Positions 1 to 10,505 of a stretch of 64,000 nucleotides of DNA are shown one piece after another. Within the stretch, counting starts at the first letter, position 1. Each line of letters starts with the position of its first letter. The position numbers and the translations under genes are program-made. The notes below the pieces were generated by a model that was not told where the DNA came from, did not search any database, and saw only the letters and a program-made list of their open reading frames with translations. The DNA is taken from assembly GCA_037043455.1 (NCBI GenBank), contig JAWPHD010008227.1, positions 1 to 64,000 of the forward strand, read 5' to 3'. This DNA comes from Cyrtodaria siliqua (Eukaryota > Mollusca > Bivalvia > Adapedonta > Hiatellidae).

Positions 1-545
1 TAGTGACCCCAAAATCAATAGGGGTCATCTACTGGTCACGACCAACCATCCTTCCAAGATTGAGGACTCTAGGTCCAACCATTCTCTAGTTATTGATCGG
101 ACATCGTTTTGATAGTCAATGTCACCGCAACCTTGACCTTTGACCTAGTGACCCCAAAATCAATAGGGGTCATCTACTTGTCATGACCAACCATCCTTCC
201 AAGTTTGAGGACCCTAAGTCCAACCATTCTCTAGTTATTGATCGGACATCGTTTTGATAGTCAATGTCACCGCAACCTTGACCTTTGACCTAGTGACCCA
301 AAAATCAATAGGGGTCATATACTTGTCATGACCAACCATCCTTCCAAGTTTGAGGACCCTAAGTCCAACCATTCTCTAGTTATTGATCGGACATCGTTTT
401 GATAGTCAATGTCACCGCAACCTTGACCTTTGACCTAGTGACCCCAAAATCAATAGGGGTCATCTACTTGTCATGACAAACCATCCTTCCAAGTTTGAGG
501 ACCCTAGGTCCAACCATTCTCTAGTTATTGATCGGACATCGTTTG
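1..545 (+). repeat. 145-bp tandem repeat, almost four units
   Basis: Units begin at 1, 146, 291 and 436 with TAGTGACCC, so the period is exactly 145 bp, with only a few substitutions between units. Each complete unit ends with TGACCTTTGACCT (134-146, 279-291, 424-436). The array continues off the left edge of the window. It is followed by a GACA/GACG tract and a hairpin, so it is probably the core of a pearl/HINE-like element whose 5' end lies upstream. Confidence 0.9.
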
Positions 546-647
546 TGACACAGATACGCAGACAGACAGACACGCAGAGAAACAGACGGACAGAAAGCAC
601 AAAATCAATATGGCTCCCCTACCACACTTTGTGTCGGGGAGCCATCA
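546..647 (+). repeat. 3' tail of the 145-bp element: microsatellite plus hairpin
   Basis: An imperfect GACAGACAGACACGCAGA tract (about 557-598) precedes a stem-loop with arms TGGCTCCCC (611-619) and GGGGAGCCA (636-644), a perfect 9-bp stem. This order of microsatellite then hairpin is the same as in the tails of the other element families in the window. The next sequence belongs to a different element (E-TTCGA type), so an insertion or truncation junction lies near 647. Confidence 0.75.
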
Positions 648-1754
648 ATATGTAAAAAAATAAAAGTTTCAAGTGGGGGGGAGGGGGGGTGAGAGGCAGG
701 GGGTGTGGTGGGGGAGGGGGCAACTTATATGTGTAAGAATTGACTAAAACAACACAGAAATATGTAAAGAAAAAACAATTGTGTGCAGGTGGGGTGAGTG
801 GTGGTGAGGGGGGAGGAGGGAGCCCATGCCCCAATATGGGTGAAGTATGAATAAGATGCATAATGCTATAAGAAATCCCAAACCAAAATTATAGATATAT
901 ACATGCTTACATGCAAACCTAGATCTGCCTTTATTGCCCATTTTATGGGCCATCACATTTTGGGTTCCATGGGAGCCCAGAATTTGCAGAAGACAAAATT
1001 ACTTACCAAGCCCTTTACAACATATTATAAGGAAACCAATTACAAAATTTAGTTCAGCTAGGACAAGAAATGTAAGAGATATAGACCTGTAAACACAGCT
1101 TACACGCAACATTTGATGTGAAACAGACACATTTTAAGGGCTATCAGAATTTAGGTTCCATGGGAGCCCAGGGGTTACAGGAACCAACATTACTTAAGCA
1201 GCCCCTAAGATAATGCTATAAGGAAACTAATGGCAAAATTTGGTTGTGCTTGGGTAAGAATTGTAAGAGATATAGACTTGTAAACACAGCTTACATGCAA
1301 AACTGATGTGAAATGGGACACATTTAATGGGCTATCATAATTTGAGTTTCATGGGTTACAGGAACCAAAATTGCTTATGCAGCCCTTAAGATAATGCTAT
1401 AAGGAAGCCCATGGCAAAATTTGGTTGTGCTAAGATAAGAAATGTAAGAGATATATAGACTTGTAAACACAGCTTACACGCAAAATTTGATGTTAAATGG
1501 GACACATTTTATGGGCTATCATAATTTGGGTTCATTGGGAGCCCATGGGTTACAGGAACCAAAATTGCTTATGCAGCCCTTAAGATAATGCTATCAGGAA
1601 GCCCATGGCAAAATTTGGTTGTGCTAGGATAAGAAATGTAAGAGATATAGACTTGTAAACACAGCTTACACGCAAACCTTGATGTGGGACGCCAACGCCG
1701 ACGCCGACCTCGGGGTGATTACATAAGCTCTCTTATTCTTCGAATAGTCGAGCT
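648..1754 (+). mobile_element. E-TTCGA element, 5'-truncated copy
   Basis: It starts inside the G-rich/poly-A minisatellite (about 648-830), then has about four ~165-185-bp units with GGGCTATCA, GGTTCCATGGGAGCCCA and TGTAAACACAGCTTACA. It ends in a CGCCGACGCCGAC tract (1687-1711) and a tail hairpin finishing TCGAATAGTCGAGCT (1740-1754). The complete relative at 34811-37200 has the same order of parts, so this copy lacks the 5' signal. Non-autonomous, with no coding capacity seen. Confidence 0.75.
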
Positions 1755-1851
1755 AATAAGGTACAAACAAAATATGTTTCAAGTTCCTAGTCTTCTTTGT
1801 GTCAATGTTGCTATAAATTACAGTTTAATAAAGCATTTATTACAACCAAGA

Positions 1852-2026
1852 GACAGACAGACAGACAGACAGACAGGTGTGCTATAAGGACTTATTGCTT
1901 TTTAACATTTACTCGCGGTGTGATTTCAACAATGCAGTCAAATTCTATGTCAAACGGAATAAAACAATATAGTTGTCGCCTGCCTACCTGTTTGTTTGTT
2001 TGTTTGCTTGCTTGCTTGCTTGCTTA
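1852..2026 (+). repeat. Two short microsatellites
   Basis: A GACA tract occupies about 1852-1876. A TTTG tract runs directly into a CTTG tract at about 1988-2026. The sequence between them is AT-rich with no recognised feature. Confidence 0.85.
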
Positions 2027-2333
2027 TTTACTTGCTGCTTTGTTAATAAACAATAAGACAGAGACTGGGTGAAACCACCTCTTAAAAATCAAACATATTT
2101 TAAGACTCTTAGTAGAGATGCCCATTGATTGAGATGTTTAATAAATGATAAACAAAGCAGTGATTTTTTTACCTTTTTTCAAAGGTACCTCTACCTTTTC
2201 AATTGGGAAAATTTAGCGGCATTTTTATTAAATTGGGAAAATTTCCAAATTCAATAATCAGTATGGTCTAGATAAAAAACAAAAAAAATTGAAGGTTTTA
2301 TTGCTCAGAACATGTTTTTACTACTGTAATCAT

Positions 2334-2522
2334 TTAAAAAGACAGTTTTCTTTTTTTTTGTCCTTTAAACATGTTCACAAGCACTTCCATGTCTGCCTCT
2401 GTGAGGTCCTTATCCATGTGGCATATTCTCTTCATCCCCCTTTGACTTGAGAAAAGATGGCCTAGGAGGATCACACGATTCAGTTGAACTCGTAGGAGTA
2501 GGACACTCGACAAGAGATTCAC
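2334..2522 (-). pseudogene. Short frame inside the hAT-like element, perhaps a transposase C-terminal remnant
   Basis: This is a 62-codon minus-strand frame ending in the basic sequence KGQKKRKLSF. About 35 bp past its stop, the minus strand reads AATAAA (near 2297-2302), which would suit a polyadenylation signal. Its position near one end of the element is where a transposase gene would finish. I see no hAT dimerisation motif or catalytic residue, so the link to transposase rests on location only. It could equally be a chance frame. No splice structure could be established. Confidence 0.2.
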
Positions 2523-3060
2523 TCATCACGCTCGAAGTTTGGGTAGGTCAGACTGGGTAGGTGGGGCAATTTAACTTTCAGTAACTAAAGAAATTTCTGA
2601 CGAAGTCTGTTTCTCATCACCCGTGATCTGATTCAGCTTTTTAAACACAGAGCTAATGCTCTGTAAGCCCTTTGCGTCATTCTTTTTAACCTTTTATACG
2701 TAATATTTTGAATTATGCGACATGTTGATTGTTAATATCGGAGCAAATCTTGGTTAAAGAATGCCTTTCGTAATCATATCGTATAAATACTATGCTACGA
2801 TAAAGCGTTTGATTGATTCTGGTGACAAAACATCACTGCGTCTCGTCCATTGGATAGTTGGTACCTGCGCGCGACTACAAGGTGGGGGTAAAGGTGTCGA
2901 CTATTCTAGATAATGAACTAGCTATTCAGCTCTTGATTATTTTTATCAAGGTGAAGTACAGCTTTTACCCCAACCTGATAGTACGACAATATCGGTTTTC
3001 GCGAAAATTAAAATGTAACAAGCTTACCTAAAACTCTTTTACCAATACTTATAACGTAAA
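2523..3060. other. Interior of the hAT-like element, no gene recognised
   Basis: Mixed-composition sequence with several CpGs. No open frame of note and no tandem structure was seen. Confidence 0.5.
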
Positions 3061-3222
3061 TTTAATATTTTTATTGAACCTTTGGATTGGGAAAATATGA
3101 CTTTGGATTGGGAAAATATGACGTCTTTTTGGGAAAATACAGTCGATTTTTGCTAGGGGAAAGTGCCGATATTCGGCGGTAAAAATAACCAAAAAAATCA
3201 CTGCAAAGCAAGGTACATTTCT

Positions 3223-4158
3223 AACAAGAAGTCAATGACCTTGAAGCTCTACTGATTGATTTTGATTTCAGGAAGTAGTCGCTACAAACTTGTGTTTTGA
3301 AAATTTATTTTTAGCCATGGCGGCCATCTTGAATTTCAGGCCGACCTGAAATTTTGCTAGGATCAATTAGACATCAAGAGCAACATTCCTGTGAAGTTTC
3401 ATGAAAATCCGTCAAGTAGTTTCAGAGGAGTAGTCGCTACAAGTTTTCATTATATAACTCTATGTAAAAAAAGATGGCCGCTGACAGTCATGTTTAAAAT
3501 CGAATCAATACGATTTTTGACAAGGACCAACATCATGTCATGCTGATCATTTTAGAAAAAGTCCCATATCAATATCACTTATAGTTTTCAAGAAGTAGTC
3601 ACTACAAACTTGTATTTTGAAAATCTATTTTTAGCTGTGGCGGCCATCTTGAATTTCTGGCCGATCTGAAAATTTGCTAGGATCAATAAGACATTAAGAG
3701 CAACATTCCTTTAAAGTTTCATGAAAATCCGCCAAGTAGTTTCAGAGGAGTAGTCGCTACTATTTTTTACTATATAACTCCATGTAAACAAAGATGGCTG
3801 CTGGCAGCCATGTTTAACATCGAATCAAAAAGATTTTTGTCAAGGACCAACATCATGTCATGCTGATCATTTTAGAAAAAGTCCCATATCAATATCACTT
3901 ATAGTTTTAAAGAAGTAGGCGCTACAAACTTGTATTTTAAAAATCTATTTTTAGCTTTGGCGGCCATCTTGGATTTCACATCAACATCAATTTTTGCTAG
4001 GATCAACTAGACTTCATGGGCAACTTTTCTGTAAAGTTTCATGAATATCCATCCAGTAGTTTCAGAGGAGTAGTCGCTACAAATAAATGTTTACGTACAG
4101 ACGGACGACGGACGCCGCCATACGGCATAAGCTCTGCTGATCTCTGATCAGTCGAGCT
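3223..4158 (+). mobile_element. E-GAT element, copy 1 (936 bp)
   Basis: The 5' end AACAAGAAGTCAATGACC (3223) carries the signal AGCTCTACTGAT. Core monomers of types B and A alternate, starting with GTAGTCGCTAC at 3275 (B), 3430 (A), 3595 (B), 3750 (A) and 3915 (terminal B variant). The microsatellite tract is short, and the tail hairpin ends GATCAGTCGAGCT (4146-4158), with one change from the usual GTAGAGCT. The left flank ends in T and the right flank begins with A. Non-coding. Confidence 0.85.
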
Positions 4159-4765
4159 AAAAAAACATACAAATTCAAAAAGATGTCTCTTATTTTCAAG
4201 GTAAGTCCAAGTCCAATGTTCTGAGTTAAAATTCAGCATGTTTCCCCTACAGAACTTTCCACAGGGGCCACCATATTTGTTTACATGCAAAACCGCAGTA
4301 AATATTTACCTGTTTTTGAATAGGGGATAATCTCACAATTACATGTTTAAAAAATACATTTGGTAAAAGTAAATGCTCTCATTTTAATAAATGTTATTTA
4401 TTAATTAATTAACAACTCTGAAAATGTATTCTGAAACATTTATCTGGCATCTTTTAATTTTTGTGACCTTTCACTTCTGGCTGAGGTCACTCCTGGAAAG
4501 GGGCGTGGCCAATCCATGCTACATTTAGGATACCGCAACCTATATAAAACTGTGACCACTGGGGCGGGGCCACCATTTGAACAAACTTGGTACAGGATTC
4601 ATAAGCTGATAATAACTAAAAAATATTAACCTTTATCTCTTGTAGTTTGAAGTTCTTCCCTATAACTCTATGTAAAACGGATCCACCAAGGGCCTCTAAG
4701 TTCCCAATTAAAGAAAAAAGAACCAAGTTTTTTTAATAAAAATAAAAAGAATTAAAAAATAAATA
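4159..4765. repeat. Spacer with one isolated ~165-bp GTGACC-type unit
   Basis: At about 4540-4675 is a single diverged unit (CTGTGACC.., GGGGCGGGGCC, CACCATTTGAACAAACTTGG) of the array found at 43.9-45.3 and 52.7-53.7 kb. The remainder is AT-rich with no gene. Confidence 0.6.
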
Positions 4766-6220
4766 AACAAGAGGTCAATGACTTTGAAGCACTACTGATA
4801 GGTTTTTGATAGCTAGATCAGCATTCCTGCGAAGTTTCATAAAAATCAAGTTTTCATTATATAACTCTATGTAAACACAGATGGCCGCTGGCAGCCATGT
4901 TTAACGTCAAATCAAAATAATTTTTGACAAGGATCAACATCATGTCATACTGATCATTTTAGAAAAAGTACAATATCAATATCACTTAGAGTTTTCAAGA
5001 AGTAGGCGCTACAAACTTGTATTTTGAAAATCTATTTTTAGCCATGGTGGCCATCTTGAATTTCCGGCCGACCTGAAGTTTTGCTAGGATCGATTAGACA
5101 TCAAGAGCAACATTCCTGTGAAGTTTCATGAAAATCCGTCAAGTAGTTACAGAGAAGTAGTCGCTACAAGTTTTTACTAGATAACTCTATGTAAACAAAG
5201 ATGGCCGCTGACAGCCATGTTTAACATCGAATCAAAACGATTTTCGACAAAGACCAACATCATGTCATGCTGATGATTTTAGAAAAAGTCCCATATCAAT
5301 ATCACTTATAGTTTTCAAGAAGTAGTCGCTACAAACTTGTTTTTTGAAAATCTATTTTTAGCCGTGGCGGCCATCTTGAATTTACAGCCGACCTGAAGTT
5401 TTGCTAGGATCAATTAGACATCAAGAGCAACATTCGTGTGAAGTTTCATGAAAATCCGTCAAGTAGTTCCAGAGGAGTAGTCGCTACAAGTTATCATTAT
5501 ATAACTCTATGTAAACAAAGATGGCCGCTGGCGGCCATGTTTAACGTCGCATCAAAATAATTTTTGACAAGGATCAACATCATTCCATACTGATCATTTT
5601 AGAAAAAGTCCCTTATCAATATCACTTATAGTTTTCAAGAAGTAGTCGCTACAAACTTGTTTTTTGAAAATCTATTTTTAGCTGTGGCGGTCATCTTGAA
5701 TTTCCGACCAACCTGAAATGTTGCTAGGATCATTTAGACATCAAGATCAATAATCCTGTGAAGTTTCATGGAAATCTGTAGAGTAGTTTCAGAGAAGTAG
5801 TCGCTACAAGTTTTTACTAAAAAACTCTATGTAAACAAAGATGGCTGCTGGCAGCCATGTTTAACGTCGAATCAAAACGATTTTCGACAAGGACCAACGT
5901 CATGTCATGCTGATCATTTTAGAAAAAGTCCCATATCAATATCACTTATAGTTTTCAAGAAGTAGTCGCTACAAACTTGTCTTTAAAAAATCTATTTTTA
6001 GCTTGGCGGCCATCTTGGATTTCACATCAACATGATTTTTAGCTAGGATCAACTAGACTTCATGGGCAACATTTCTGTAAAGTTTCATGAATATCCATCC
6101 ATTAGTTTCAGAGGAGTAGTCGCTACAAATAAAAGTTTACGGACAGACAGACGGACGGACAGACGGACGACGGACGACGCACCACGGCATAAGCTCTGCT
6201 GATCTCTGATCAGTTGAGCT
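4766..6220 (+). mobile_element. E-GAT element, copy 2 (1455 bp)
   Basis: The head AACAAGAGGTCAATGAC starts at 4766, and the tail hairpin AGCTCTGCTGATC..GATCAGTTGAGCT ends at 6220. The core has alternating A (about 165 bp) and B (about 155 bp) monomers. The last B is the position-specific variant (about 5965-6125, GGATTTCACATCAACATG), followed by a GGACAGACAGACGGACGG tract. The first B is partly deleted after the head. Only a few bases separate its tail from the next head. Confidence 0.88.
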
Positions 6221-6227
6221 AAAAATA

Positions 6228-7800
6228 AACAAGAGGTCAATGACCTTGAAGCTCTACTGATTGATTTTGTTTTCAGGAAGAAGTCGCTACAAACTTGTTT
6301 TTTGAAAATCTATTTTTAGCTGTGGCAACCATCTTGAATTTCCGGCTGACCTGAAATTTTGCTATGATCAATTAGACATCAAGAGCAACATTTCTGTGAA
6401 GTTTCATGAAAATCCGTCAAGTAGTTTCAGAGGAGTAGTCGCTACAAGTTTTCATTATATAACTCTATGTAAACAAAGATGGCCGCTGACAGCCATGTTT
6501 AACATTGAATCAAAATAATGTTCGACTCGGATAACCATCATGTCATGCTGATAATTTTAGAAAAAGTCCCATATCAATATCACTTATAGTTTTCAAGAAG
6601 TAGTCGCTACAAACTTTTTTTTTTTAAATCTATTTTTAGCTGTGGCGGCCATCTTGAATTTCTGGCCGATCTGAAATTTTGCTAGGATCAATAAGACATC
6701 AAGAGCAACATTCCTGTGAAGTTTCATGAAAATCCGTCAAGTAGTTTCAGACGAGTAGTCGCTACAAGTTTTCAATATATAACTCTATGTAAACAAAGAT
6801 GGCCACTGGCAGCCATGTTTAACGTCGAATCAAAATAATGTTCGACTCGGATAACCATCATGTCATGCTGATCATTTTAGAAAAAGTCCCATATCAATAT
6901 CTCTTATAGTTTTCAAGAAGTAGTCGCTACAAACTTATTTTTTAAAAATCTATTTTTAGCCGTGGCGGCCATCTTGAATTTCCGGCCGACCTGAAATTTT
7001 GCTAGGATCAATAAGACATCAAGAGCAACATTCCTGTGAAGTTTCATGAAAATCCGTCAAGTAGTTTCAGAGAAGTAGTCGCTACAAGTTTTCATTATAT
7101 AACTCTATGTAAACAAAGATGGCCGCTGGCAGCCATGTTTAACGTCGAATCAAAACGATTTTCGACAAGGACCAACATCATGTCATCCTGATCATTTTAG
7201 AAAAAGTCCCATATCAATATCTCTTATAGTTTTCAAGAAGTAGTCGCTACAAACTTATTTTTTAAAAATCTATTTTTAGCCGTGGCGGCCATCTTGAATT
7301 TCCGGCCGACCTGAAATTTTGCTAGGATCAATAAGACATCAAGAGCAACATTCCTGTGAAGTTTCATGAAAATCCGTCAAGTAGTTTCAGAGAAGTAGTC
7401 GCTACAAGTTTTCATTATATAACTCTATGTAAACAAAGATGGCCGCTGGCAGCCATGTTTAACGTCGAATCAAAACGATTTTCGACAAGGACCAACATCA
7501 TGTCATGCTGATCATTTTAGAAAAAGTCCCATAGCAATATCCCTTAGAGTTTTCAAGAAGTAGTCGCTACAAACTTGTTTTTTAAAAACCTATTTTTAGA
7601 TTTGGCGGCCATCTTGGATTTCACATCTACATGATTTTTTGCTAGGATCAACTAGACTTCATGGGCAACATTTCTGTAAAGTTTCATGAAAATCCATTCA
7701 GTAGTTTCAGAGGAGTAGTCGCTACAAAAAAAAAGTTAACGGACGGACGGACGGACAGACAGACAGACAGACGGAAGACGGACACTGCACCACGGCATAA
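6228..7800 (+). mobile_element. E-GAT element, copy 3, lacking the tail hairpin
   Basis: The head AACAAGAGGTCAATGACCT starts at 6228. A/B dimers repeat with an exact 320-bp period near the 3' side (A 7075-7239, B 7240-7394, next A at 7395). The terminal B variant is at about 7560-7720 and the GGACGG/ACAG tract at 7740-7785. Sequence stops at GCACCACGGCATAA (7787-7800), exactly before the hairpin, and the head of an E-GGC element follows. Confidence 0.85.
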
Positions 7801-8194
7801 CAAGAACAAGAGGCCCATGAGGGCCTGTCGATGCTCTACTGGCTAACATGGCTCTTATAACATCAATGAAGCAAGTGACTGCAATTTACGTTTTTTTGAA
7901 AGATTTGGTGAAAATACAGCATTTTTAACTAAATCAAGGGCCACAACTAAAGAATCGGGTAAAGTTTCGTTAAGATCAGATGAAAAATGAAGGCTATAAC
8001 ATATTAACGAGGGCAAATATAGCATTTTTAACTAAACAAGAGCCATACCTCCTCTGTTACTGGTCCGATCTGGCTGGTTTTCGAGCTTGGTCAATAGAGA
8101 TTAAAAAAACTTTAAAAAAAATAAAAAATAAAAAAAAATTAAAAAAAAATAAAAAAAACACTAAAAAAACTAAAATTATCACTGAAATTGATTA

Positions 8195-9048
8195 ATACCC
8201 CCACAATACCGCCTTGTCACATAAACATGGCAACCACAAGAAAACAATGGTCTAAATCGAACTTGACCTGTATTTATGGTCTTAAACCCGTGTACCAAAA
8301 ATTATTTAAATCCGTCGACCCTTCCATGAGTTATCGTCCGGACACCGTTTTTTGGGCAAATTCTAAGTTGAAAAGGGGCCATAACTCCTTCAAAAATTGG
8401 TGGTTTGTAACCAAAGTCGAACTTGACTTGTATTTTATGGTGTTATAACCGTGTACCAAATATTATTTAAATCCATCAACCCTTTCATGAGTTATCGTAC
8501 GGAAACCAACAGACCGGGGCAAATTCTAAGTAGAAAAGGGGCCATAACTCCGTCAAAAATTGGTGGTTTGTAACCAAAGTCGAAATTGACCTGTATTTCA
8601 TGGTCTTAAACCCATGTACCAAAAATTATTTAAATCTGTCGACCCTTTCATGAGTTATCGCCCGGACACCGTTTTTTGGGCAAATTCTAAGTTGAAAAGG
8701 GGCCATAACTCCATCAAATATTGGTGGTTTGTAACCAAAGTCGAACTTGACTTGTATTTTATGGTGTTATATCCGGGTACTAAATATTATTTAAATCCGT
8801 CGACCCTATCATGAGTTATCGTCCGGAAACCATTTTTTGGGCAAATTCTAAGAGGAAAAGGGGCCATATCTCCGTCAAAAATTGGTGGTTTGTAACCAAA
8901 GTCGAACTTGACTTGTATTTTATGGTGTTATACCCGTGTACCAAATATTATTTAAATCAATCACCCCTTTCATGAGTTATCATCCGGAAACCAACAGACC
9001 GACCGACGGACAGACAGACAGACAGACAAAGTTCGTTTGTGGGGGTAT
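8195..9048 (+). mobile_element. E-CCCCC element with 12-bp subterminal inverted repeats
   Basis: ATACCCCCACAA (8195-8206) and TTGTGGGGGTAT (9037-9048) are perfect reverse complements. Between them are about five ~161-bp units with TTGGTGGTTTGTAACCAAAG (8397, 8560, 8721, 8882), then a CCGACGGACAGACAGACAGAC tract (9001-9026) and a small hairpin ACAAA-GTTCG-TTTGT (9026-9040). The architecture matches the other families though the sequence is different. Predicted short proteins here are repeat translations. Confidence 0.82.
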
Positions 9049-9100
9049 AAAAAAAAAATCTTAAAATCTGGTAAGTCAGTAAGATCAGATGCAAAATGAA

Positions 9101-9366
9101 TTGAATTGGATTTTATAGTCGCACCAACAGCTAAGGTCATATGGCGACTTTCCAGCTTCCACTGGTGGAGGAAGACCCCAGGTGCCCCTCCGGGCAATTT
9201 TCGTGCACGGGCGGGCACCTGGGTAGAACCACCGACGTTCCGCAAGCCAGCTGGATAGCTTCCTCACATAAAGATTCCTAGGCCCCTGAGGGATCGAACC
9301 TACAGCGGTGAGGGGCAAGTGATTGCAAGTCAGAGACGCTAACCACTCGGCCACGGACGCCCCCCG
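9101..9366 (-). mobile_element. tRNA-derived SINE with 13-bp target duplication
   Basis: Read on the minus strand, it begins GGCGTCCGTGGCCGAGTGG (A-box region, about 9341-9360), has the B box GGTTCGATCC (9291-9300), a core containing GGTGGTTCTACCCAGGTGCC, and ends GTGCGACTATAAAATCC. The perfect duplication GATGCAAAATGAA flanks it (9088-9100 and 9367-9379). The duplicated sequence is part of the E-GGC core, so it landed inside that repeat. The core resembles V-SINE/RUDI-like mollusc SINEs, recognised from memory. Confidence 0.92.
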
Positions 9367-9917
9367 GATGCAAAATGAAGGCCCTATCATACTACTGAGG
9401 CAAGTTATAGCATTTTTAACGAAATCAAGGGCCATAACTCCGCTGTTACTGATCCGATCCGACTGGTTTTCAAACTTGTTCGAGCTTTCATTGAATTAAC
9501 AATCTGATCAAGTTCGATAAAGTTCGGATGAACCATGAAGCCCCTATCATCTTAACGAAACAAAATATAGCATTTTTAACTAAATCAAGGTTTTCGAACT
9601 TGTTAGAGCTTTCATTGATATTACCAATCTGGTAAAGTTAAATGGTAAAGATAGGATGAAAAATGAAGGCCCTATTGTCTTAAAGAGGCAAAATATAGCA
9701 ATATAGCATTTTTAACTAAATCAAGGGCCATAACTCCGCTGTTACTGGTCCGATCTGGCTGGTTTTCGAAATTGTCCGATCTTTCATTGATATTAACAAT
9801 CTATTAAAGTTTGGTAAAGATCAGATGAAAAATGAAGGCCATATCTTCTTAACGAGGTAAAAGTTAACGGACGGACAGACGACGGACGACTCACCATCCC
9901 ATAAGCTCTGCTTATAA

Positions 9918-10290
9918 AGAGCGGATGAAAAATGAAAGCCCTATCATCATAACGAGGCAAAATACATCATTTTTTAACTAAAGTGCTATAACTCTGGTGT
10001 TACTGGTCTGATCTGGCGGTTTTTCGAACAAGTCCGAGCATTCATTGATATAAACAATTTGTGCAAGTTTGGTAAAGATCAAATACTAGATGAAGGTGCT
10101 AGAGTGGTCACATTGGCAGACAAGACAAAATATGGCAATTTTCGTTAATTCAATGGCAATAACTCCAGTGTTACTAGCCCGATCTGGCTTGTTTTCAAAC
10201 TCGTCCGAGCTTTCATTGATATTTACAATCTGGTGAAGTTTGGTAAAGATCGGCTGAAAAGTGAAGGTCCTAGAGTGTTCATATCAAAAA
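9918..10290 (+). repeat. Further ~160-bp GGATGAAAAATGAA core units
   Basis: About two diverged units of the same core found at 62.4-63.7 kb, with TCATTGATAT..ACAAT and GGTAAAGATC. There is no complete head or tail here, so these are fragments of an E-GGC-type element. Confidence 0.7.
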
Positions 10291-10505
10291 GTCACATCCG
10301 CATCTACTATGTCACATACCGATGTACTACGCAAGATGCAATTATAACCAAAGTTTGAAAGGTCTATCGCATACAGTCCATGAGAAAGTGACCGAAACAC
10401 AAAATTTGAATGTAATATTATTAAGTTATCTGCCCTTTGCTTGGGTCTCATCCGCATCTACTATGTCACGTAGCATAATGTACTACCCAACATGGTCACG
10501 CTGAC
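10291..10505 (+). repeat. Fragment of the E-GCCT ~164-bp core
   Basis: It contains ATGTACTAC..AAGTTTGAAAGGTCTA..GCATACAGT and TTATCTGCCCTTTGCTTGG, matching the 164-bp units at 42.3-42.8 and 54.6-55.25 kb. It is diverged, about 1.3 units long, and lacks a head or tail. Confidence 0.7.

Larger units (their letters stand above)
2158..3203. mobile_element. hAT-like DNA transposon, 1046 bp, non-autonomous
   Basis: Perfect 13-bp terminal inverted repeats CAGTGATTTTTTT (2158-2170) and AAAAAAATCACTG (3191-3203) are flanked by a 5-bp direct repeat CAAAG (2153-2157 and 3204-3208). The CAGTG terminus is typical of hAT elements; 5-bp duplications occur in only some hAT groups, so the assignment is tentative. 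Motifs of the ATTGGGAAAAT type recur near both ends (about 2200, 2235, 3087, 3107, 3129), like subterminal binding sites. The inside is too short for a full transposase. Confidence 0.6.
7805..9917 (+). mobile_element. E-GGC element interrupted by two nested insertions
   Basis: The head AACAAGAGGCCCATGAGG (7805) carries the signal GCTCTACTGGC. The ~161-bp core contains GGATGAAAAATGAAGGCCCTATC, an A-rich tract (8104-8180), an inserted E-CCCCC element (8195-9048), further core with a SINE (9101-9366), then more core. The tail tract GTTAACGGACGGACAGACGACGG (9866) and CCCATAAGCTCTGCTTATAAAGAG (9898) form only the first arm of the usual hairpin. The final GCCAGTAGAGCT is absent, so the 3' end is broken near 9913. 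Confidence 0.7.

Noticed and set aside
1..545. CRISPR-like array
   Set aside because: The whole 145-bp unit is conserved with no variable spacers, and the setting is animal DNA.
4039..4290. 83-codon minus frame as a gene
   Set aside because: Half of it is the E-GAT tail and microsatellite. The remainder has no domain.
9285..9362. A functional tRNA gene
   Set aside because: A and B boxes are present, but the sequence continues into a SINE core, lacks a clean acceptor stem, and is bounded by a target duplication.
8970..9435. Two overlapping minus-strand frames of 91 and 116 codons
   Set aside because: They span the SINE and its flanking core repeats. No domain, and they cross element boundaries.
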